Source: Haladaptatus caseinilyticus (GTDB lineage: Archaea > Halobacteriota > Halobacteria > Halobacteriales > Haladaptataceae). From it: DNA of 64,000 nt. Made by a program: the position numbers and the translations under genes. Numbering within the stretch: position 1 is the stretch's first letter; each line of letters begins with the position of its first letter. Below are positions 8,433 through 16,422 of this stretch, one piece after another. The stretch lies in the NCBI RefSeq assembly GCF_026248685.1, contig NZ_CP111036.1, positions 248,001-312,000 on the forward strand. Direction: 5' to 3'. The notes beneath the pieces are model-generated. The model made no database searches. It was not told where the DNA came from and was given only the letters and a program-made list of their open reading frames with translations.

Positions 8433-8756
8433 CCGGTTGAACGACCGTTTCGGTTCGCCGACATTCCTTTTATCCATCACACTCGGTACGGACGACTAGT
8501 TCGACACCGCCGGGATACTCCGGTACTCGCCGCTAGCTGCGTCATGTCTGGCGGTCAGATCGGGGTTTTTGTCGTCGGCTTCGTTCTCCCCGTTCTCGGG
8601 TTGACAAGCAGTGGCCCACAGGACAAAACGGGACGCTCGATAATAGCGAACTGCTCCGCCTGTGGGGAACGGACCGACCGCAACGAAGGCGTTCGTCGAT
8701 ACGACGATGCAACGTTTTCGAACGAATAACGAGCCGTTTGCTTCGGATACTAGTTA
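8433..8756. other. Convergent intergenic region with a doubtful small ORF
   Basis: Lies between two 3' ends. Contains a TTTTAT-rich spot (8467-8474) and a 61-codon plus-strand frame, listed separately with low confidence. No other structure seen. Confidence 0.5.
8544..8729 (+). CDS. Doubtful small one-TM protein with a CxxC pair
   Basis: 61 residues: a hydrophobic stretch near residues 6-22 (QIGVFVVGFVLPVLGL), then a polar tail with CSACGER. A single CxxC pair could bind metal only as a dimer. A TATA-like TTTTAT lies about 70 bases before the start. I recognise no family, and chance open frames of this size are common in GC-rich haloarchaeal DNA. Confidence 0.25.
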   Translation: MSGGQIGVFVVGFVLPVLGLTSSGPQDKTGRSIIANCSACGERTDRNEGVRRYDDATFSNE

Positions 8757-9338
8757 TTATCGTCCGATTACAGGCACGTGACGGGTGATCTTTCGCGGGA
8801 TGCCCGGCATCCCGTCGAGCAACCACAGGAAAAAGACGCCGAGCAGAAGACCGAGTTCGAGGCCGAGATAGCTCTGTATTTCGGGGTCGTTCAAATACGT
8901 CAGATAGTTCTCGAAGTACTTCCGGAAGCGAGCGACGAATCCGAACGTCGATCTGTCGGGAGGAATCGAAACGAGGGGCCACAACAAAAAGCCGAAAGAC
9001 GTCTCCTTGCCGACCGCAACCGGGTAAATCACGTCACCAGCGAGGTGTGAGAGGTAACCGATGGTGAACGCGACGCCGATGTCGGTCCGGCGTGCGCGAT
9101 GGGCGAGGACCAGCGCGACCGCCGACAGCGGCAACGCGGTCAGAAGCGAATGCGCCAGCGAATGTCCGCTCGGGAGGATGGAAAGCGTCCACGCGAGCGG
9201 TTTGTCGACGAGGTCGGGCAGTTGTGTCGCGACACCGAGGACGACTACCGCATCGCTTCGCGGCGGCCTTCCGTTTCGAAGGCGGCTGTATGCCGAGAAG
9301 GTCAGATAGCCGAACGCGAGGTGTTCCCACGGCCACAT
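8757..9338 (-). CDS. YdjM-like (DUF457) membrane-bound metal-dependent hydrolase
   Basis: 193 residues with about four hydrophobic segments. The conserved pattern of the family is visible: HLAFGYLTF near the N-terminus, LGVATQLPDLVDKP (Asp motif), PSGHSLAHSLL and YLSHLAGD, giving the His/Asp set proposed to bind metal in the membrane. The substrate is unknown; E. coli YdjM was first noted as a LexA-controlled inner-membrane protein. Its ATG overlaps the stop of the upstream DUF1616 gene by one base (TAATG), so they form one transcription unit. Confidence 0.83.
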   Translation of the reverse strand: MWPWEHLAFGYLTFSAYSRLRNGRPPRSDAVVVLGVATQLPDLVDKPLAWTLSILPSGHSLAHSLLTALPLSAVALVLAHRARRTDIGVAFTIGYLSHLAGDVIYPVAVGKETSFGFLLWPLVSIPPDRSTFGFVARFRKYFENYLTYLNDPEIQSYLGLELGLLLGVFFLWLLDGMPGIPRKITRHVPVIGR

Positions 9339-10372
9339 TATGCTGAGCCGTTCGTTCCGACGGTTGTCCAGAAATATGCATGCTCGTCGGCGGTGTCGAT
9401 ACTCGGATCGGCCGGTGGGTCACCCTTATAGAGGAGATACGTGACACGGAGGTTTTCACCGGCCATCGTCGGCGCTATCTCGTGCCGAGTTCGCCACGAA
9501 CCCCCCGCAGGAACGCGGTGTTCGAATCGTTCCTGTTGCCGTTGTTCGACGATACGGGCACTTCCATCCGGTCGCTGTTCGACACGCTGCAGCAAGACGA
9601 CGACGGTGTATTCGACTCGTTCACCCTCCCGGTTCGTCACCGAGACGTACACCGGTTTCGTTTCGCCCGGCGTGAACGATTCGGGATAGTTCTCGGCAGC
9701 GAACTCCCCGTCGTCCGTCTTCGTGAGCAGGGATAGTTGGGAAAACTCCTCACCGTCCTGCGGTGCGGCGAAGGCGTATCCCACAGCTGAAATCGCGACG
9801 ACGACGGACAGCGCGAGAAGGATGTTCAACACGACATCGAACCCAGTCTCGGTGTCGAAGAGGGCACCGGACAGTCTGGAGAAGCCACCCCGAATCGAGA
9901 CGGAAAACCGATCGTCAGCAGGGACCTTGAATCGACGAATCACCGCAAAAAGGCCAATAACGAGCGTAAATCCGACGACAACCGTGATGACGGTGATCGG
10001 TTCGAACGAAAGGTCGGGGTGCGAGAACGTCAGCCCGAACAGTGGGAGGAGACTGAGGCTGACTCCAAACGAGAGGGCCATTCGTTCGGTACACGAGATT
10101 CCTTCACGTCGAATATGATCGGGCCGACTCCAGTCCGACGTGCGCGGTGGTCCTTCTCCCGGAAACAAGAGCGAAACGACAGCATACCCCGGTGCGAACA
10201 GTGCGAGGGGGAGGCCCAAAACGACTGCGAGTGGGGTCTCACGAACCACCGGTTGGAGGAGCGCGAAGGCGGCCAATCCGACCGCGATTCCGAGTCCCGC
10301 GAGGTCGAGGGGAAACTCGAGTACCGGTCGTGTGAGTTTCGACCACCACGACTCGTTTGTCCCGTGGCTCAT
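9338..10372 (-). CDS. DUF1616 membrane protein
   Basis: 344 residues. The N-terminal half has paired membrane segments (LAGLGIAVGLAAFALLQP, then LAVVLGLPLALFAPGYAVVS), a GLPLALFAPGYA motif characteristic of DUF1616, and RMALSFGVSLSLLPLFGL. Another segment (VVLNILLALSVVVAISAVGYAFA) precedes an extracellular beta-rich domain that ends PADPSIDTADEHAYFWTTV. The exported domain looks like an Ig-type fold (KPVYVSVTNREGERVEYTVVV). In haloarchaea DUF1616 proteins often sit near S-layer or glycosylation genes; the function is not established. Co-transcribed with the YdjM-like gene. Confidence 0.85.
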   Translation of the reverse strand: MSHGTNESWWSKLTRPVLEFPLDLAGLGIAVGLAAFALLQPVVRETPLAVVLGLPLALFAPGYAVVSLLFPGEGPPRTSDWSRPDHIRREGISCTERMALSFGVSLSLLPLFGLTFSHPDLSFEPITVITVVVGFTLVIGLFAVIRRFKVPADDRFSVSIRGGFSRLSGALFDTETGFDVVLNILLALSVVVAISAVGYAFAAPQDGEEFSQLSLLTKTDDGEFAAENYPESFTPGETKPVYVSVTNREGERVEYTVVVLLQRVEQRPDGSARIVEQRQQERFEHRVPAGGSWRTRHEIAPTMAGENLRVTYLLYKGDPPADPSIDTADEHAYFWTTVGTNGSA

Positions 10373-10726
10373 ATCGGCCTCGAGTCGGTGTCGATCTTCG
10401 CGCGATGCTGTCTCGTCGTCGGTTCTCCAGACACCATGAAATCAGTCCGTGACTGGCGTATTCTCGGATGGTACTTTGTTATCCTGCGCGTACTCCTTCA
10501 TCGATCGTTTGCGCAGCATTCTTCGTTTCGTTGAATCGGTCGATGGGCGGAGAAACACGGCGTCAATCAAACACTGTCACGTGGAAGGGAGGTCATAACA
10601 AAGGGGGATCCTGCTCGATAGTCGATTAGCTTGCCCGCCGAAGGTCGAGTCGAACTACGGTGATCTACTCTGAACTGGACACGCTCAGCCGACGATTTCG
10701 AAGCACAGGCCCCCGACGATGACGTC
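10373..10726. other. Divergent intergenic region
   Basis: About 350 bases between the leftward DUF1616 gene and the small rightward genes. The segment near 10438-10533 has a short open frame without recognisable content. I see no repeat or clear TATA box at the expected spacing. Confidence 0.5.
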
Positions 10727-10849
10727 ATGTTCGCCGTCGACGAGGACGATGACGGTGACGAACTCGCAGTCATCGCGGACGTGACCCGCGACGACGCGTG
10801 GATTTCCATGCCGCTTTCGGAATCGCGGACGATCTCTCAGTGTCGGTGA
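10727..10849 (+). CDS. DUF7556-like small acidic protein, N-terminus uncertain
   Basis: Forty residues from ATG 10727. The sequence FAVDEDDDGDELAVIADVTRDDAWISM followed by a short tail ending CR matches my memory of haloarchaeal DUF7556 proteins (VDE...ELVIADITRDDAW...). Those normally have 10-15 more residues. Here the same frame continues upstream with fitting acidic residues (SADDFEAQAPDDDV), but there is no ATG, GTG or TTG before a stop at about 10660, so the original start may have been lost. The usual C-terminal Trp is replaced by Cys. It may be a degenerate copy. Confidence 0.45.
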   Translation: MFAVDEDDDGDELAVIADVTRDDAWISMPLSESRTISQCR

Positions 10850-10891
10850 CTCCGAACTACTTTTCACGCTTCTATTCGCAGTGAACCCACG

Positions 10892-11092
10892 ATGAACCTG
10901 ACCATCACTGCGCTCGCACTCCTGACCGGAGTGATAACCGGCGGTCTGTTTCACTCGATCGGCGTTCCGATACCCGCTCCACCGAAGCTTCCCGGCATCA
11001 TGGGCATCATCGGCATCTATCTCGGGTACAAGATCGTGGATACGATGGGATGGACGGTGAACCTCCTGACCAAGCTCGGAATCTCCGGATAG
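10892..11092 (+). CDS. XapX (DUF1427) small membrane protein
   Basis: 66 residues with two hydrophobic hairpin segments. The conserved XapX pattern is plain: ALLTGVITGGLFHSIGVPIPAPPKLPG, then IMGIIGIYLGYKIVD. XapX-domain proteins are found across bacteria and archaea, named from E. coli xapX next to xanthosine genes; function unknown. It lies 42 bases after the DUF7556-like frame and may be co-transcribed with it. Confidence 0.88.
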   Translation: MNLTITALALLTGVITGGLFHSIGVPIPAPPKLPGIMGIIGIYLGYKIVDTMGWTVNLLTKLGISG

Positions 11093-11431
11093 CGACTCGA
11101 ACGGTGGACTTTCGTCCGGGGCCATTCGGTCGTCATCGGGACTGTAGCCGGGATGTGATGCCGAGAGTACTGTCGCTAGACGAAAGCCACGCCCGCATTC
11201 ATCACTCGCGCTTCCAATCGCTCGCTCTTCGCTCGCCCGTTGTCCAGGCAAGGTGGCAAGGGCGCGCTGCGCCCTTGTCCCGCGATTTGATCGACCTGCT
11301 ATCGTGATTCGAAAAGGAAGCGTCCACTTGACCTAATGTTCACGTCGAAGGCGTGTTTACCCCCGATATCGGCACTCACCTCTCAAAACCACAGTTACGT
11401 ACTGGATCGAGACGAAAAGAACGCGCCGAGT
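11093..11431. other. Convergent intergenic region with GC-rich hairpin
   Basis: About 340 bases between the 3' ends of the XapX gene and sdhA. The only structure I see is the hairpin at 11255-11279. No gene. Confidence 0.55.
11255..11279. terminator. Strong GC-rich hairpin between convergent genes
   Basis: Arms 11255-11265 and 11269-11279 pair over 11 bases (core CAAGGGCGC/GCGCCCTTG, one G-T pair) with a 3-base GCT loop. It could end or stabilise transcripts from either side, though haloarchaeal termination usually relies on T-tracts and no T-run follows. Confidence 0.35.
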
Positions 11432-13264
11432 TCAGTAGCTTCGGATCTTCGGTTCGTACTCCCCGTCTTCTCCTTCGAGGATGGTCGGCTTGAACCAGAG
11501 TTCCGGCGTGCCGTCTTCCCACGAGAGAAGCGTGTGTTTCAGCCACACGTCGTCCCTGCGCTCCTGGTTTTCCTGTCGCCAGTGGGCACCACGGAACTCG
11601 TCACGAACCAGCGCACCGAGGGTGATGGCCTCCGCGAGGTCGATGAGGTTGCGCATCTCGATCGTGTGGATGAGGTCGGTGTTGAACGTACGGGACGGGT
11701 CGTTGACATACACGTTTTCGTATTCCTCACGCACTTCACGGATGTCGCGCAGGGCCTGTTTGAGGCCCTCTTCGTTGCGGAAGACGTTGACGTTCGCCGT
11801 CATCGATTTCTGGAGTTTGGCGCGCAGTTCGGCCTGCTGGACGCCCTCGTCCCTTTCGAGGAGTCGTTCGACGCGAGCGCGCTCGGCCTCGAGCGCGGTT
11901 TCGACGGTCTGGGATGGTTGTGCCATCGTGGTCCCACCGTCGGCGACCGCGTCCTCCGGCGTGCCGACAGCGCCGGGTTCGACGGGAGTATCCAATTCGC
12001 CGATTTCGGTGTCCTCGGTCTTCCCGGTAGTGATTTCGGGAGTTCCGAGGTCCTTACCTGCTGCGTGTCGTCCCGCACGAGCACCGAAGACGATGAGTTC
12101 CGGCAACGCGTTCCCGCCGAGTCGGTTCGCACCGTGAACCGACACACAGGCACACTCACCCGCGGCGTAGAGCCCTGAAATGCAGGTTTCGCCGTTCTCG
12201 TCGGTTTCGATGCCTCCCATGGCGTAGTGCTGGCCGGGTTTGACGGGCATCGGTTCCTCGAGGGCGTTGACGCCCTCGAAGTCCTCCGCGAGGTGGAGGA
12301 TGTTCTCGAGGCGGTCGATGATGCGCTCCTCGCCGAGATGGCGCATGTCGAGGTGAACGTACTCGTCGTTGATTCCTCGTCCGTTGTTCACTTCGGTCAG
12401 TTCGGCACGGGCCACTACGTCGCGGGATGCGAGTTCCCCCTCGTTGTTCGCGTAGCCGTGTTCGAACATGAACCGTTCTCCCTCGCTGTTGTAGAGTATG
12501 CCACCTTCCCCTCGCACACCCTCGGAGATGAGAACCCCCGTCGAGGGGAGCGTCGTCGGGTGGAACTGGATGAACTCCATATCCTCCAGGGGAACGCCAG
12601 CGCGGTAGGCCATCGCGGCACCGTCGCCGGTGTTCGCCACCGCGTTCGTCGTGTGGTCGAAGACCTGTCCGAGACCACCGGTCGTCAAGATGACGCCGTT
12701 TTTCGCGGTGAATCCTTCGATCTTGCCCGACTTGATGTCGTAGGCGATGACGCCGTGGCAATCGCGTTCCGCGGGGTCGTCCTGATTGGTAACGGCGAGA
12801 CGGGTGACGTACCACTCGTCGTACACCTGAATGCCCCGTTTGACGACCTGCTCGTACATCGTGTGGAGCAGGTGGTGACCCGTCTCCGCACCCGCGTAGG
12901 TCGTTCGTGGGAACGAGAGTCCACCGAACGGTCGCTGGGAAACGCTTCCATCGTCCTCGCGCGAGAACGCCATCCCCCAGTGTTCGAGTTGAATGGTCTC
13001 TTTCGGACTGTCCTGACACAGCGTTTCGATTGCCGGGGCGTCGCCGAGATAGTCGGACCCCTTCATCGTGTCGTAGGCGTGGTCCTCCCACGAGTCGCCG
13101 TCTCGAATTGCCGCGTTGATACCACCTTCCGCCGCGCCGGTGTGGCTTCGAACGGGATGCAGTTTCGTGACGAGGGCAACGTCCGCGCCCTCCTCGTGGG
13201 CCGCGATGGCCGCACGAAGTCCCGCACCGCCAGCACCGACGACGATTACGTCGTGTTCGTACAT
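11432..13264 (-). CDS. sdhA: Succinate dehydrogenase flavoprotein subunit
   Basis: 610 residues, full length. The N-terminus has the FAD motif VVGAGGAGLRAAIAA, then HPVRSHTGAAEGGINAA, whose His attaches FAD covalently in complex II. FIQFHPTTLPSTGVLISEGVRGEGG gives the substrate-binding His/Thr/Glu/Arg set. HYAMGGIETDENGET and VHGANRLGGNALPELIVFG are further signatures. It oxidises succinate to fumarate, passing electrons to SdhB, and links the TCA cycle to the respiratory chain. Last gene of the leftward sdhCDBA operon, 16 bases after sdhB. Confidence 0.97.
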   Translation of the reverse strand: MYEHDVIVVGAGGAGLRAAIAAHEEGADVALVTKLHPVRSHTGAAEGGINAAIRDGDSWEDHAYDTMKGSDYLGDAPAIETLCQDSPKETIQLEHWGMAFSREDDGSVSQRPFGGLSFPRTTYAGAETGHHLLHTMYEQVVKRGIQVYDEWYVTRLAVTNQDDPAERDCHGVIAYDIKSGKIEGFTAKNGVILTTGGLGQVFDHTTNAVANTGDGAAMAYRAGVPLEDMEFIQFHPTTLPSTGVLISEGVRGEGGILYNSEGERFMFEHGYANNEGELASRDVVARAELTEVNNGRGINDEYVHLDMRHLGEERIIDRLENILHLAEDFEGVNALEEPMPVKPGQHYAMGGIETDENGETCISGLYAAGECACVSVHGANRLGGNALPELIVFGARAGRHAAGKDLGTPEITTGKTEDTEIGELDTPVEPGAVGTPEDAVADGGTTMAQPSQTVETALEAERARVERLLERDEGVQQAELRAKLQKSMTANVNVFRNEEGLKQALRDIREVREEYENVYVNDPSRTFNTDLIHTIEMRNLIDLAEAITLGALVRDEFRGAHWRQENQERRDDVWLKHTLLSWEDGTPELWFKPTILEGEDGEYEPKIRSY

Positions 13265-13280
13265 TGTAGCTAAATTAGGG

Positions 13281-14159
13281 TTACCAGAACTTGAGGTTGT
13301 TCTTCACTGCCGACCGTTTGAGTTCCTGGATATGCTCGGTCAGCGGGATGTCCTTCGGACAGACGTTCGTACAGGAGAACTGGGTCTGACAGCGCCAGAC
13401 GCCGTGTTCTTGGTCGAGGATTTCGAAGCGGTGTTCGCGCATATCCTCCCCTTCACGCTTGTCCATGGCGAACCGGAACGCCTTGTTCAGCGCCGCCGGT
13501 CCGAGATACTCGTTGTCCCCTGCTGCGATGTTACACGAAGACATACAGGCACCGCACCAGATACAGCGGGTGGACATCTTGATTTTCTCGCGGTTTTCGC
13601 GCGACTGATGCTGTTCCTGCAGTTCGTCGCTTGGAGCCTCGTTCGTCTGGAAGTACGGCTCGACCGCGTGCATCTGATCGTAGAAGTGCTCCATGTCCAC
13701 GACGAGGTCCTTGACGACTTCGGCGTGTGGGAGCGGCTCGACGCGAACCGGCTCCTCCAAGTCCGAGATCTGGGTCTTACAACCCAGTCGCTGGGTGCCG
13801 TTGATGAACAACGCGTCACTGCCACAGATCGCCTGTCGGCAGGAGTGTCGGAACGTCAACGTCGTGTCGAAACGATCACGTGCCAACATGAGCGCGTCTA
13901 GAACGGTCATCCCCTTCGTGAAGGGGACGTGGAAGTCGTCGAAACGGGGTTCCATCTTCCCCTCGATTTCGGGGTCGTAGCGGAACACTTTGAGGTGAAT
14001 CGACTCTTCGTCCGTCTCGGTCGTCTCCTGCGCCTCGGTGGTACCCTTCTGTCGGGCACGTTTTTCGGCCCGCCGTCGGTCACCGGGGGTCTCTGTGCGC
14101 TCCGTTTCGGTTTCGGTTTCGGTCTCGGATTCGGTTTTTTCGGGTACTTGCGTACTCAT
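13281..14159 (-). CDS. sdhB: Succinate dehydrogenase iron-sulfur subunit
   Basis: 292 residues. The [2Fe-2S] site reads CRQAICGSD...C; the third ligand position is Asp, as in E. coli SdhB. The [4Fe-4S] site is CIWCGACMSSC and the [3Fe-4S] and remaining ligands lie in CQTQFSCTNVCP. The quinone side is completed by SdhC and SdhD. The N-terminal 60 residues are an extension rich in Glu/Thr dipeptides (ETETETETE) and basic residues, absent from bacterial SdhB. The start abuts the stop of sdhD with no gap. Confidence 0.97.
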   Translation of the reverse strand: MSTQVPEKTESETETETETERTETPGDRRRAEKRARQKGTTEAQETTETDEESIHLKVFRYDPEIEGKMEPRFDDFHVPFTKGMTVLDALMLARDRFDTTLTFRHSCRQAICGSDALFINGTQRLGCKTQISDLEEPVRVEPLPHAEVVKDLVVDMEHFYDQMHAVEPYFQTNEAPSDELQEQHQSRENREKIKMSTRCIWCGACMSSCNIAAGDNEYLGPAALNKAFRFAMDKREGEDMREHRFEILDQEHGVWRCQTQFSCTNVCPKDIPLTEHIQELKRSAVKNNLKFW

Positions 14160-14525
14160 TTAAATCATCCCGTTCATGACGAGTGCGACGTAGGTTCCCT
14201 GTCCCGCGAGGAGGACGCCAGCGAGCACCAGCACCCACTTCACGGCGGTCTGCTGACTACCGGACAGCCCCTGGTTCACGAGGGCAGCGTAGACGCCGTT
14301 CACGCCGTGGAACGTCGCCGTGATGAGGAACAGCGTCATTGTGAGGAAGTAGCCCCACTGTGACATCCGTGCCCGCGTGCCCATGAATGTGACTTCGTAC
14401 GCGTGGTGGTAGAAGTGGAGCATGAAAAAGTGGAACGCCAGTACCACGACGAGGAACGCCGCAGTAATTCGTTGGAGGAACCATGTCATGCTCCCGCTCT
14501 GGAACGACGAGTATCGTTCCGCCAT
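14160..14525 (-). CDS. sdhD: Succinate dehydrogenase membrane anchor subunit D
   Basis: 121 residues with three hydrophobic segments: ITAAFLVVVLAFHFFMLHFY, MTLFLITATFHGVNGVYAAL and VLVLAGVLLAGQGTYVALV. WFLQRITA at the N-terminal membrane edge and the His of FHGVNGVYAA fit the quinone and heme b region of complex II anchors. Its ATG shares one base with the sdhC stop (TGATG), which indicates coupled translation of the two anchors. Confidence 0.92.
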   Translation of the reverse strand: MAERYSSFQSGSMTWFLQRITAAFLVVVLAFHFFMLHFYHHAYEVTFMGTRARMSQWGYFLTMTLFLITATFHGVNGVYAALVNQGLSGSQQTAVKWVLVLAGVLLAGQGTYVALVMNGMI

Positions 14526-14917
14526 CAGAACGCCCCCTCGAGGAAGGTCGGGACGCTCGCCAGCACGATGATCGCCGTCACTACGAGCGAGGCGTAGAAG
14601 CTCTTGTCCTGCGATTCGAGTCCCAGTCCGAGGTCGACGAAGAGCAGTCTGACGCCGTTGAGGATATGGAAGACAGCAACGGCGAGCAGACCGATTTCGC
14701 CAATTCGGACGAGAAGAAGCCCTTCGAGGCCTTGGATAGTGGACGTGTATGTTTCAGCACCTGCAGTGGCAGTGCTCAGAACGGCGATATGCGTGAACAG
14801 GTAGCCGATAAGCACCCACCCGGTGAATTTGTGGAAAATCCAGGCCCACATTCCGGCCGAAAATTCCCGCCATCGGCCGAAGTCCTCGACGAGGCCCCGG
14901 TTGTACGATTGACTCAT
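14525..14917 (-). CDS. sdhC: Succinate dehydrogenase cytochrome b556 subunit
   Basis: 130 residues with three membrane segments. The signature region [19 protein letters not shown] and the later [15 protein letters not shown] match the SdhC pattern, with His residues placed for heme b. First gene of the operon. A TATA-like CTATTTG (14944-14950, minus strand) is about 30 bases before the ATG, so the message is probably leaderless or nearly so. Confidence 0.93.
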   Translation of the reverse strand: MSQSYNRGLVEDFGRWREFSAGMWAWIFHKFTGWVLIGYLFTHIAVLSTATAGAETYTSTIQGLEGLLLVRIGEIGLLAVAVFHILNGVRLLFVDLGLGLESQDKSFYASLVVTAIIVLASVPTFLEGAF

Positions 14918-14943
14918 TCCAGTCGGATGGTCGGTACCGGGGG

Positions 14944-14950
14944 CAAATAG
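14944..14950 (-). promoter_or_regulatory. TATA element of the sdh operon
   Basis: CTATTTG on the minus strand, its centre about 30 bases upstream of the sdhC ATG at 14917. Confidence 0.45.
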
Positions 14951-15163
14951 AAGTTACTACCTGCCGCCGGTCTTGCCGGGAGAATGAACAGTTCGAGAAC
15001 AATAATGTAACCAACGAATTTCCCGCCGATTTCTCTGTTTTCCGCGCAGTCGATTCGAAGGCTAGGAGACGAAAAGAGAGGTCACAACTGGGGAGTTCTG
15101 CTACCGGCACGATTACTCCCGTCGTTCTTCGACAAAGAAATCGGTATGGTGAGCCCTGTCGCA

Positions 15164-16240
15164 CTACTGATCCGTCGGTTCCGGCGTCCCGACGTATCCC
15201 GGTGGCTGAACGTCCCCTTCGGTTTCCGCGTGCGCTCGGTCACGCTTCAGTGCCCGTCGGGTATCCGCGTTCAGTTCGACGATGTGGCAAAGCGGGTTGC
15301 CGGGATACACGACCGGGTTCTCGAGGACACCGACGAGGAGACCAGTGAAGGGCGCTTCGACGTGTTCGTTTTCGGTTTTGAACGGGTTCGTGATGGTACA
15401 GATCGGCGTCCCCTCGTAGACGAGCGACCCCCGGTCGTAGTGCATCTCCACGAGACCACCCGCGTCCGCGCGGAGCCACGTCTTTTCCTTCTCGTCGTCG
15501 ATGACCGTCCGCCAGCCGGGCCACTTCACCGGGTCGTCGGGGTGGATGTTGTACTCCGCAAAGACGCTCATCACGCCTTCGAGCGCACGGTCGATGAAGT
15601 GGCGCTGGAACCGGTGTGCCTCGCCCATCTCGATGGTGATTGTCGGCGCACCGGCCTCGGAGGCCTCCCGTCGGAGCGTGCCGGACGGGCCGCTGGAGGA
15701 GATGATGACGTTCGAACCGAACGCACGAGCGAGGCGAGCGACCTCCGGGTTTTCCATGTCGGCGCGGACGTGGAGCATGTTCGTCCGTCCACGGGTGGAG
15801 GTGTGAAAGTCGATTCCGAGGTCACACGGTTCGAGGAAGTTGCGATAAATCTGGTCGGCCATCCGTTTCGCACTGGTCGAATCTTCCCGTCCCGGGAACG
15901 AGCGGTTCAAGTCACGGTCGTAGATGGGGAGGTATCTCTGTTGAGCGAGAAACCCGGGAACGTTCAGGACGGGGAGACAGACGATGGTTCCGTGGAGGTC
16001 GTCGTGATTCCAATCGTGTGCGACTTCGCGAACGACCTCGATTCCGTTGAGTTCGTCGCCGTGGGCCGCCGCCGAGAGAAAGACCGTTGGTCCGGGATGC
16101 TCACCGTTGATTATCGTCACCGGAATGCGTACCGGGTCGCCGAGATACGTCTCACTGATTCCGTACCGGATGTTCTGTGTCTCGCCCGGCTCTACGATAC
16201 CACCGTTGTAGGTAAACGCGTCCGACTCCGTCCCGGTCAT
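15164..16240 (-). CDS. Succinylglutamate desuccinylase/aspartoacylase family zinc hydrolase
   Basis: 358 residues. Zinc ligands of this M14-like family are visible: AAAHGDELNGIEV (His and Glu), DLNRSFPG, and DFHTSTRGRTN (His). TITIEMGEAHRFQ carries the catalytic Glu region. The C-terminal part (VYEGTPICTITNPF, HVEAPFTGLLVG) is the beta-barrel-like tail found in AstE-type enzymes. It hydrolyses an amide on an amino acid or peptide end; the true substrate is not known. It diverges from the RimK-RimB fusion, and such hydrolases recur next to RimK genes, which suggests it trims or uncaps glutamylated peptides (inference). Confidence 0.88.
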   Translation of the reverse strand: MTGTESDAFTYNGGIVEPGETQNIRYGISETYLGDPVRIPVTIINGEHPGPTVFLSAAAHGDELNGIEVVREVAHDWNHDDLHGTIVCLPVLNVPGFLAQQRYLPIYDRDLNRSFPGREDSTSAKRMADQIYRNFLEPCDLGIDFHTSTRGRTNMLHVRADMENPEVARLARAFGSNVIISSSGPSGTLRREASEAGAPTITIEMGEAHRFQRHFIDRALEGVMSVFAEYNIHPDDPVKWPGWRTVIDDEKEKTWLRADAGGLVEMHYDRGSLVYEGTPICTITNPFKTENEHVEAPFTGLLVGVLENPVVYPGNPLCHIVELNADTRRALKRDRAHAETEGDVQPPGYVGTPEPTDQ

Positions 16241-16391
16241 GCCTGTCTCTCGGAATCGGGTACGTAAAAAGGTGATAGGTATCCATAGATGAAACGTGGT
16301 CTCCCCGTTGACGGTCGGGATCCGATTCGGTTTTTGGTGATTGATATTTTCACGTTCGAGCCACGATTCCGCTTCAACGCAACTGGAAACG

Positions 16392-16398
16392 TTTTAAG
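16392..16398 (+). promoter_or_regulatory. TATA box of the RimK-RimB gene
   Basis: TTTTAAG centred about 28 bases before the ATG at 16423, which fits a leaderless transcript. Confidence 0.55.
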
Positions 16399-16422
16399 AC
16401 CCGAGAAACGAAATGTACTGTA

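Noticed and set aside
10019-10534. 171-codon plus-strand frame opposite the start of the DUF1616 gene
   Set aside because: Mostly an antisense shadow of DUF1616; the part past 10372 is short and has no recognisable content.
11221-11330. Possible mobile-element end or small RNA at the GC-rich hairpin
   Set aside because: No flanking direct repeats, no transposase, and the hairpin alone is better explained as a 3' end structure.
11336-12178. Long plus-strand open frame opposite sdhA
   Set aside because: It is a shadow of sdhA on the other strand, has no recognisable domain, and GC-rich haloarchaeal DNA commonly gives such frames.
14040-14150. Repeated Glu/Thr codons at the start of sdhB taken as a microsatellite-like DNA repeat
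   Set aside because: The repeat is explained by the coding sequence of the acidic extension and keeps frame; no evidence of expansion.
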